A stretch of DNA of 19,896 nucleotides from Candidatus Hermodarchaeota archaeon (GTDB taxonomy: Archaea; Asgardarchaeota; Hermodarchaeia; Hermodarchaeales; Hermodarchaeaceae), in NCBI GenBank assembly GCA_016840185.1, contig JAEOSV010000294.1, positions 1 through 19,896 on the forward strand, read 5' to 3'. The position numbers and the translations under genes were made by a program. Under the pieces are notes generated by a model. That model was not told the DNA's origin. It searched no databases and was given only the letters and a program-made list of their open reading frames with translations. Position 1 is the stretch's first letter. Every line of letters starts with the position of its first letter. This document shows positions 13,962 to 19,896 of this stretch, piece after piece.

Positions 13962-15617
13962 CTATTCTTCTAGCAAAGAAACCTCACCAAAGCTCAACCC
14001 ATAGAGGTTATTGACCACTTCATCGATTTCTTGGTCAAGCCCTTTAGTCAGATACTTTGGATTTTGGACAACCAGCTTCGAGAGATCAGCGATTTGCGCT
14101 TCTTGATGCTGTGTTGGAGTTGCTAAGGGGATTTGTTGGAGGTAGGTAGCATTGTAACGGATGTAGCCACTGCGAAGATGAGTGGCAACAAAAAGGAGAG
14201 AGAAATAGGCATTGATTAGGCAGGAGTTGAGGAGACCTAACATGAAGTAGGGATCATAGGGGGTTCGAGTCTGAGTGATGTAATATACACGACCCAGAGC
14301 ATGCCCGGATTGGTCGAGGGCAACACGGAGTTGTTTAGCCATTCCAGCAATGACTAGTTTGGGTTCTTCAAAGTCACGCCATTGATCAGGTGAAACGAGG
14401 GTCGGCGTATACGAGAGGAATTTCTTCCGTCGAAGACTGTACCTTCGGACATCACCAGCATTGAGAAAGGGGAGTGTGGAGCGTTGGAGCTTCTTGCTGA
14501 GATTTTTGAACGCTGAGATGGAGATGAGTTGTTTAGTGAAACCTGTTTTTGCGATGCCACATCGAATATTGCAGGCTTGACCCAAGGGGATGGTGTTGTG
14601 AAGAAGTTTTCTAATTACAGAGAATTTCTCTTCAGTAAGGGCTGGAGCAAGGATGGAGTTGGGGAGCGTCGTGTAGTAATGTTGAGGAACATGGTTGAGT
14701 GTTAGGTTTTCTGATACAAGATCATCTGACGATGTGGGAGGTGATGGGACACGCACTTTGTTCTGTCGTACTTCTCCAGGAGTGCGTGGTTTTCGGATTA
14801 TGATGATGTGGGGATAGGTAGCGGCATCTTCGAATACGTTGAGATGAGAGAGGTCGACCATTTGTTCGATGACATAATTGTTAGCAATGGTGCTTCGAAG
14901 GACTCGACCATAATCGGCGGCGAGGATCTTATTACTGATGACGAAGCCCAGTCGCCCCCCGGTTCGAAGCAGAGATAATCCTAATTCGATGAAGGGGACG
15001 AGAATATCGAATTGTTGGTGGACGGTTCGATATCGGTTTCGAATGTATTCTTTCATGTCGAGTTCCATGGCTTTAATGCCAAGAAAGGGCGGATTACCTA
15101 CGATGGCGTCAAATCCTCCATCGCGCATCACCCAGGGATAGACCCGGTGCCAATCGACAGGATGTTGTTTCTTGATTTTCTTTCCAAAGATGCGTTGGGC
15201 GTTTTCATCCGTTTGGATAAGGCTGTTACCAAGTAGAACGCGTTGAGAAAAGTCGGAGGGAGAACCCAGAAGTTTCTTACTTGCCTGTTCGAGGTGCTGT
15301 TGACATTGTTTGAGGGCTTTTTTGTCCACATCAATACCATGAATGCTGTCGACAATGCTGCGAAGGAGTAACCGTTGATTGGTTGACGGAAACGTTTTGA
15401 CTTTCTCCGAAAGGAATCGAAGGGCTCCGAGAAGGAAAGCTCCATCCCCACAGGATGGATCGAGGACCGTGAATTCACCGAGGAGCCTGTCAGGATCTTC
15501 GTTGAGCGCAGGTCCCAGTGTGTGTCGAATGATGTAATCGACAGCCCATTTAGGCGTATAGAATTGCCCTAATCGTTTTCGCCGAACTCGCCCACTCTTC
15601 CGCCCTTTTGCTGCCAT
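13962..15617 (-). CDS. N6-adenine DNA methyltransferase, Eco57I/TaqI type
   Basis: This enzyme (551 residues) transfers a methyl group from S-adenosylmethionine to adenine in DNA. The N-terminal motif X region GQFYTP (17-22) is followed by motif I VLDPSCGDG (51-59), an acidic motif II region GIDVDKK (94-100) and motif IV NPPF (175-178). After these comes a Rossmann-fold end (GRLGFVISNKIL). The C-terminal half (about 300-551) looks like a TaqI-type target-recognition domain, with PFLNAGDVRRYSLRRKK and RSGYIRYNATYLQQIPL. The recognition sequence cannot be read from it. No endonuclease gene is adjacent, and the protein lacks an obvious N-terminal nuclease extension, so it appears to be an orphan methylase. 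The start ATG follows GGAGG and AAGGG. It lies 68 bases after the stop of the MFS-like gene and may share its transcript. Confidence 0.92.
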   Translation of the reverse strand: MAAKGRKSGRVRRKRLGQFYTPKWAVDYIIRHTLGPALNEDPDRLLGEFTVLDPSCGDGAFLLGALRFLSEKVKTFPSTNQRLLLRSIVDSIHGIDVDKKALKQCQQHLEQASKKLLGSPSDFSQRVLLGNSLIQTDENAQRIFGKKIKKQHPVDWHRVYPWVMRDGGFDAIVGNPPFLGIKAMELDMKEYIRNRYRTVHQQFDILVPFIELGLSLLRTGGRLGFVISNKILAADYGRVLRSTIANNYVIEQMVDLSHLNVFEDAATYPHIIIIRKPRTPGEVRQNKVRVPSPPTSSDDLVSENLTLNHVPQHYYTTLPNSILAPALTEEKFSVIRKLLHNTIPLGQACNIRCGIAKTGFTKQLISISAFKNLSKKLQRSTLPFLNAGDVRRYSLRRKKFLSYTPTLVSPDQWRDFEEPKLVIAGMAKQLRVALDQSGHALGRVYYITQTRTPYDPYFMLGLLNSCLINAYFSLLFVATHLRSGYIRYNATYLQQIPLATPTQHQEAQIADLSKLVVQNPKYLTKGLDQEIDEVVNNLYGLSFGEVSLLEE

Positions 15618-15685
15618 AAACCCTTGTTGCCTCCATGAAATTATGGTCTCTGCTTTGTTCCCTTATTCATTCCTCTGAGCTTTTA

Positions 15686-17140
15686 TTACTTAGTTTTTCT
15701 CTTTGTTGAGGATTTTGATTTAGACCTTTTGACCGATTTGGCATTCTTAATGATTTGTTCAGCATTAACAGGAGAAATGTTGAGAATCTGGGCAAGAGAG
15801 TTTGCATTTGCCCGGGCGACAAGTTCAGGAGTTTCATAGCCTGCATCGCGTAATTCTTTCGCTTGCTTTTTCGTTATACCCTTAATCTTAGTGAGCTGGG
15901 CGATTTCAGTCTCGATTTGCCCTTCAATACTCTTCAGGGACGTATCCACTTCTAAATCTCGAATCGCTCGGCTTACTTGACGACTGTCAACGCTAACATC
16001 AATATCTTCGACTTTGCGTTCATTCCAGACGACTTCCCGAGCATTTGTGAGAGGAAAGATACTAATCAACACAAGTGAGGCAGCAATCGGATAAATAAGT
16101 AAAGAAACAGTCGAAAAGGATGATAAAACGAAGATGCCCCAAAGTACTGCCCCAAGTAGTCCCACTAGAATCCAGCCAAATGCGGAACGCCGCCCCTTCA
16201 TTCGAACTGATCCAACTTCAGCCCAAACGAGCCAAGCCCCCACACCAATTATGAAGGCAATAACAAAAGCCTCCAAGACAGAAAGTAGAATCGAAACCTG
16301 AAAACCAATTACAAGATCCAATTTAGCTCCGCCGAAAATACAAAGCATTCCGAGAAGAAGAGTTCCAATATTGAAGACCATCTTTCGCCCCAATTTATCA
16401 GGAAGAAAAGTGAAGACAAATATAGTCCCTCCAAGGCCAATCAGAACTAGTTCAGCTGGAACGGGACCTATTGAGTTCAGACTATTAAACAAATATCGAA
16501 GGTGAATAGGTGTTGCCCACACATAGAGACCAAAAGCAGCAAGGTAAATTGCCCACCAAATTGCGTAAGGGAGAATTGACCCTGGAACCATATATGTTTG
16601 TAATTCTCCCTTCCAAGGTTGCACAATGAAGGCAATGAGAAGGAAAAGGAGCATCAATCCAGCTGTGATTGCAGGTGCAAACGTTGTTGGGATTGGAAAG
16701 CCCCAGAAGAACGATATGAGCCCCGCGATAAACAGGATGACTGCTGTTACGATACCCACTACATGACCGCGATGTATACTCGAGATTAGTTGATTGAGAA
16801 ACACCGTAAAGATGACAAGTGTGCACCCAAAAAGAAAAACGATGAAGCCAATGATAAACAGTCCAAAAAGACTGAACCAGAAATCAATGGGGAAAAGCCA
16901 TTGGATAATCCCAATGACCAAGATGACTGTTTCTAGAGCTACTAAGATGATGGTTCGTCCTCGTAATTTGTCAGCGATAAAGCCACCTGTAAGTAGCCCA
17001 AAGAGTAATCCGACAATTGGTGAAAGAATGAACAAGGGCTCTAATAGAATAAGTGGGCGCATAAATAGAAGGAACGCAATTACCCATGCAATTGGGAGAG
17101 CGAGGATTGCTGCTGTAGCCCAGTTTTTATCAATATTCAT
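15686..17140 (-). CDS. MFS-type multi-spanning membrane protein with C-terminal helix-hairpin-helix domain
   Basis: This 484-residue protein has about twelve hydrophobic helices up to residue ~365. It carries two MFS motif-A-like loops: GGFIADKLRGR after helix 2 and LPDKLGRK after helix 8. This fits a major facilitator-like transporter in the cytoplasmic membrane; the substrate is unknown. A charged linker (about 365-410) leads to a tandem helix-hairpin-helix unit (about 416-470: TKIKGITKKQAKELRDAGY, then LAQILNISPVNAEQIIKNA). The tail is very basic (KRSKSKSSTKRKTK). Such HhH units normally bind DNA backbone or mediate protein contacts and are unusual on a transporter. The start is ATG 17140, with GGGAG nine bases upstream and a TATA-like box (17194-17201) further up. 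It diverges from the longin-roadblock gene. Confidence 0.85.
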   Translation of the reverse strand: MNIDKNWATAAILALPIAWVIAFLLFMRPLILLEPLFILSPIVGLLFGLLTGGFIADKLRGRTIILVALETVILVIGIIQWLFPIDFWFSLFGLFIIGFIVFLFGCTLVIFTVFLNQLISSIHRGHVVGIVTAVILFIAGLISFFWGFPIPTTFAPAITAGLMLLFLLIAFIVQPWKGELQTYMVPGSILPYAIWWAIYLAAFGLYVWATPIHLRYLFNSLNSIGPVPAELVLIGLGGTIFVFTFLPDKLGRKMVFNIGTLLLGMLCIFGGAKLDLVIGFQVSILLSVLEAFVIAFIIGVGAWLVWAEVGSVRMKGRRSAFGWILVGLLGAVLWGIFVLSSFSTVSLLIYPIAASLVLISIFPLTNAREVVWNERKVEDIDVSVDSRQVSRAIRDLEVDTSLKSIEGQIETEIAQLTKIKGITKKQAKELRDAGYETPELVARANANSLAQILNISPVNAEQIIKNAKSVKRSKSKSSTKRKTK

Positions 17141-17193
17141 TAGGTGCTTCTCCCTTAATGCCGCGATATTCCGTCAGAACAATAGAATGAAGA

Positions 17194-17201
17194 TATTATA
17201 A
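17194..17201 (-). promoter_or_regulatory. TATA box of the MFS-HhH gene
   Basis: On the minus strand TTATAATA lies 54-61 bases upstream of ATG 17140, which would give a leader of about 30 bases. The same AT block read on the plus strand (GATATTATAAG) could serve the divergent longin-roadblock gene. Confidence 0.45.
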
Positions 17202-17285
17202 GCGTTTCAATGCGGATGCAGCTTTCATAACACAAAGGTTAATCAATACGCGGTTTTACTACTGGTCAGAATTTGGTGACTCTAC

Positions 17286-18554
17286 TTGCCTGTAAAAGAA
17301 ATTATCGTCCTCCGAAAAGGGGGTATGCCCTTGTTTAACTTCGCACCAGATGGAGCCCCGAAGCTTGATGCTCTCGTTGCCGGATTTCTCTCAGCTCAAG
17401 CGGGGTTTGCAGAGGAGATTGGAGAAGGCCAGATTCAGGTCGTCACCTTTGCCGAGAATAAATTTGTTTACGAGAGCCGGGCAGATATGCTGTTCATTAT
17501 TGTGATTGGGCAAGAAGATGATGAAAACATCTACCGTGTGATTATCAAAGAGATTGCCCAGGCTTTTGAACAGCAATATCGTGAGATTTTGAAAAAAGCA
17601 GTGGTCTCGTCTCATTTGTTTGTTGGGTTTCGCGAATATGTCATGGAAATCCTTGGAAAATACGATAAGATTCCTGAAATCCAGCAGCGATATCCCAGTG
17701 CAATTCTGCCTCCGGAAATCTTTCAGAAAATCGAAGAGCTTCTCAACATTATTGAGGGAAAGCAAGGAATTGTACGAACCGCTCTTCTTACGAGTGATGG
17801 CTTTGTAATTTCTTCCAAGTTACAGCAGCATGAGCTAGAGGTCGGATCAGGCCAAATTCGCCAATCGCGGAATATGGAGCTTCCGAGCTATTTTGCAGTG
17901 GCTCAAACCACATTAGAGGAAGGCACTAAACTCTTCGTGCATCAGGTTAAATCCGATTTAGTTCTTCTTGTTATCATCCGAGAAGATATGAAGGTTGGTC
18001 GTTGCGCGGAAGTGATTTCACCCCTCATCTATGGATTGGGGAATGTTGACTATTCCAGCATGGTCAAAGTCCAACCGAAAACAAAAGGAGCAGAGACATT
18101 CTCTGAGTTCGATGTTTTTACCTCTAATCCCGCGATGGAAAGCACACTGTTTGCTGAAAGTACGGGACAAGCGCGGGAATTTGAGAACCTCTTTGGAAAT
18201 GCCGGTCGAGAGGTTCTCCAAGCCATTGATGGTATCTCAACTGTTGAGGAAATCCGAACCCGAACCGGTGTCCATGGCAGACAGCTCTCTGAGATTCTGA
18301 GCTATCTTTCCAGCCGAGGATATATCCGTCGTGTTCAATTTTATCCGAAGCTAGTTGCTAGCGACCGAAGGTTTCTCGCTTATCTTGAAACCGTTGGACT
18401 TCCTCGAGACGAATACAAGATCCTAGAGGATGCCAAATCTTACTGTGATGGTAATAATTCCACCACGGATATCTCTCAGCGGATTGGGGTTGACGAAGAA
18501 AAGCTCATTGTGGTATTGCGGAAATTAGGCGAAAACGTTGAATGGTTGACCTAA
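17286..18554 (+). CDS. Longin-like / roadblock-like / winged-helix multidomain protein
   Basis: This soluble protein (422 residues) appears to have four parts. Residues 1-100 look like a longin-type domain: strand EIIVLRKGGMPLFNF, helix ALVAGFLSAQAGFAEEIG, strands QVVTFAENKFVYESR and MLFIIVIG, then a helix. Residues about 143-252 resemble a roadblock/LC7 domain, with helix PPEIFQKIEELLNIIEG, strand VRTALLTSDGFVISS and strand LVLLVIIREDMKVG. Residues about 298-353 form a winged helix (REVLQAIDGISTVEEI...LSSRGYIRRV), and 376-422 a second, degenerate one. Longin and roadblock domains regulate small GTPases in eukaryotes and are abundant in Asgard archaea; roadblock proteins also partner P-loop NTPases in bacteria. 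The next gene encodes a MinD-like ATPase, a likely partner. TTG 17286 is supported by GGTGA (17275-17279), six bases away. The domain calls rest on pattern recognition, not a profile search. Confidence 0.85.
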   Translation: MPVKEIIVLRKGGMPLFNFAPDGAPKLDALVAGFLSAQAGFAEEIGEGQIQVVTFAENKFVYESRADMLFIIVIGQEDDENIYRVIIKEIAQAFEQQYREILKKAVVSSHLFVGFREYVMEILGKYDKIPEIQQRYPSAILPPEIFQKIEELLNIIEGKQGIVRTALLTSDGFVISSKLQQHELEVGSGQIRQSRNMELPSYFAVAQTTLEEGTKLFVHQVKSDLVLLVIIREDMKVGRCAEVISPLIYGLGNVDYSSMVKVQPKTKGAETFSEFDVFTSNPAMESTLFAESTGQAREFENLFGNAGREVLQAIDGISTVEEIRTRTGVHGRQLSEILSYLSSRGYIRRVQFYPKLVASDRRFLAYLETVGLPRDEYKILEDAKSYCDGNNSTTDISQRIGVDEEKLIVVLRKLGENVEWLT

Positions 18555-18652
18555 ACCAATGCCTTAATAACGCGAAATTCTAACCTCGAATCTAGAGCCA
18601 AAATTCCAAGATCTATTCTTGAAGTGTTGTAATTCCTAAGGTGGAAAACCCG

Positions 18653-19426
18653 ATGGGCAAAATTGTCACAATCCACAGCTTTCGCGGAGGTACAGGCAAA
18701 AGCAACATAACAGCCAACCTTGCCATGTACACTGCCATGAAAGGACGAAACGTCGGGGTTATCGACACTGACATTCAAAGTCCAGGATTACACGTGCTCT
18801 TCGGTCTTGCTGGAAAACGGTTCAAATATACACTGAATGATTATCTCCGAAAGAAATGCACTATCGAAAAAGCCGCCATCGACCATACGAAGGCTATGAA
18901 CCTCAAGACCGGCAGTTTGAATGTTATTCCTGCCAGTTTGAACGCGGATGACATTTCCACCATTATTCGGGAAGGGTACGAAGTAGCAGATCTTCGCCGC
19001 GGTTTTAAACGCATCATGCAAGCAAAAGACCTGGATTACCTGTTTATTGACACACACCCAGGTTTGGACCAAGAAACGTTGCTCTCCATGGCAACCACCG
19101 ATTTGCTCTTTGTGATTATGCGACTAGACCAACAGGACTTTCTCGGCACAGCCATCACGCTAGCCCTCTCAAAGAAGCTTGGCGTTCCCAAGACCTACAT
19201 TGTGTGCAATAAATGCCCGGGAATTTATGACTTTGACAAAGTCAAAAAGGATATCGAGCAAGAATACGGTTTTGAAGTAGCCACAGTAGTTCCACTTTTC
19301 ACAAGGCTCATTGAAATGGGGAGCCGACAAATCCTCGTGCAAGTAAGCCCCAGTCACCTGTTTGCTCAGAATATTGACCAATTGTTCAAGCGTTGCGAAG
19401 CGACCCTCAATAACCAGAAAATCTAA
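18653..19426 (+). CDS. MinD/ParA-like P-loop ATPase
   Basis: This SIMIBI-class ATPase (258 residues) belongs to the MinD/ParA superfamily, which positions proteins, DNA or complexes on surfaces by ATP-dependent dimerisation. The Walker A region is SFRGGTGKSN (9-18 from ATG 18653). Arg stands where the deviant motif usually has its signature Lys (KGGxGKT). Switch I region DTDIQSPG and Walker B LFIDTHPG follow, and the family core VCNKCPG is near the C-terminal third. There is no clear amphipathic membrane-targeting helix at the C-terminus. The longest frame begins at GTG 18641, but this lies in AAGGTG, a ribosome-binding site, so ATG 18653 is preferred. The gene follows the longin-roadblock gene by about 100 bases on the same strand and is probably co-transcribed. 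A strong hairpin terminator ends the unit. Confidence 0.92.
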   Translation: MGKIVTIHSFRGGTGKSNITANLAMYTAMKGRNVGVIDTDIQSPGLHVLFGLAGKRFKYTLNDYLRKKCTIEKAAIDHTKAMNLKTGSLNVIPASLNADDISTIIREGYEVADLRRGFKRIMQAKDLDYLFIDTHPGLDQETLLSMATTDLLFVIMRLDQQDFLGTAITLALSKKLGVPKTYIVCNKCPGIYDFDKVKKDIEQEYGFEVATVVPLFTRLIEMGSRQILVQVSPSHLFAQNIDQLFKRCEATLNNQKI

Positions 19427-19437
19427 GAAAAGGTGGC

Positions 19438-19457
19438 GGACGCCCACTTTGGCGTCC
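19438..19457. terminator. Bidirectional hairpin terminator
   Basis: GGACGCC / GGCGTCC form a perfect 7-bp GC-rich stem with a 6-base loop. It is followed on the plus strand by ATTTTT and on the minus strand by CCTTTTCTT. It sits between the convergent stops of the ATPase gene and the surface protein gene. Confidence 0.75.
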
Positions 19458-19471
19458 ATATCATAATTTTT

Positions 19472-19896
19472 CTAGCGTTGACGTCGACGGTAGATTACAC
19501 CAAGACTGACAGCAAGTATTGCTCCGATGGCAATGGCTTCGATTGGAAATCCCGGAATTCCTGGAATTGGTGGAGTGATACCTTGGGAATCCACTGTGAC
19601 TTGGTCGGAGGACGTTCGACCAGACCAGTCGTATACAGTCACCGAAAGGACGTGATTCCCTGCACCGAGTCCACTGATGAGGGTAGACATACTTGGTCCT
19701 TGTACAGTAGTGTACAAAATTCCGTCAATGTGCACCTCGGAATAATGGTATCCAGTTTGCCCATCTGATGCCATCCAAGTTAGTGTGAACGTCGATGGAA
19801 CACTATCACCACTAGTGTGAGATGTAATACTGGCGGTTGGATCAGTGAGATCGACATGGATTGTGATCCAATCACTCTGAGCGTTCATGTAGAGGT
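19472..19896 (-). CDS. Surface protein with Ig-like domain and C-terminal PGF-type anchor (5' end beyond window)
   Basis: The frame is open to the window edge (codons for Leu and Tyr precede the first visible Met), so this is the C-terminal 141 residues of a larger exported protein. The visible part contains one Ig/fibronectin-like beta-sandwich repeat (DPTASITSHTSGDSVPSTF ... GNHVLSVTVYDWSG), common in archaeal cell-surface proteins. It is followed by a proline-glycine linker PPIPGIPGFP, a hydrophobic helix of about 18 residues (IEAIAIGAILAVSLGVIY) and a terminal RRRQR. This tripartite end matches PGF-CTERM-like sorting signals processed by archaeosortases. The function of the whole protein is unknown. 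It ends at TAG 19472, next to the bidirectional terminator. Confidence 0.85.
   Translation of the reverse strand, partial: LYMNAQSDWITIHVDLTDPTASITSHTSGDSVPSTFTLTWMASDGQTGYHYSEVHIDGILYTTVQGPSMSTLISGLGAGNHVLSVTVYDWSGRTSSDQVTVDSQGITPPIPGIPGFPIEAIAIGAILAVSLGVIYRRRQR

Noticed and set aside
1..19896. CRISPR array, prophage or transposon
   Set aside because: No regularly spaced repeats, integrase, transposase or phage structural genes were seen in the window.

Overview
The window looks like a piece of an Asgard archaeon, most likely Thorarchaeota-like. The evidence is an archaeal/eukaryal-type prolyl-tRNA synthetase, archaeal TATA-like promoter elements, GGTG-type Shine-Dalgarno sites, exported proteins rich in N-glycosylation sequons, a PGF-type C-terminal anchor, and two proteins with eukaryote-like architecture. 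One is a zinc-finger plus vWA protein laid out like COPII Sec23/Sec24. The other is a longin-roadblock-winged helix protein. Base composition is moderate and even. I see no transposase, integrase, CRISPR array, tRNA or rRNA. The lineage is an inference, since no marker gene was searched.

Layout, 1-6.3 kb. A truncated exported protein (minus strand) diverges from the Sec23/24-like protein. Next come a PhoU-like DUF47 protein, an acyl-CoA dehydrogenase (minus), a C_GCAxxG_C_C-family redox protein and an unrecognised 135-residue protein. Layout, 6.3-9.7 kb. proS, a DUF362 cysteine-rich protein and a 48-codon small gene all lie on the minus strand, each with its own hairpin terminator or promoter signals.

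Layout, 9.7-13.9 kb. An iron-sulfur flavoprotein fused to an SCP2 lipid-binding domain sits behind a striking palindromic operator candidate. It is followed by about 0.9 kb without a large gene. That gap holds a candidate structured RNA and two very small basic ORFs on the minus strand. Then come a membrane-anchored beta-lactamase-fold serine hydrolase and, converging on it, a winged-helix regulator with a perfect inverted repeat in its promoter.

Layout, 13.9-19.9 kb. An Eco57I/TaqI-type adenine methylase lies downstream of an MFS-type membrane protein with a helix-hairpin-helix tail (minus strand). Diverging from these is a two-gene unit: the longin-roadblock-winged helix protein, then a MinD/ParA-like ATPase. 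That unit ends at a strong bidirectional hairpin terminator, facing the C-terminal end of a surface protein with an Ig-like domain.

How the genes may work together. Most are single-gene units with housekeeping or metabolic roles: fatty-acid oxidation, redox, tRNA charging and phosphate regulation. The most system-like element is the longin-roadblock-winged helix plus ATPase pair. It recalls, in domain content only, bacterial roadblock/winged-helix/P-loop NTPase modules. A recurrent detail is that for several genes the longest reading frame begins at a GTG that is really part of the GGTG ribosome-binding site. I moved those starts downstream.
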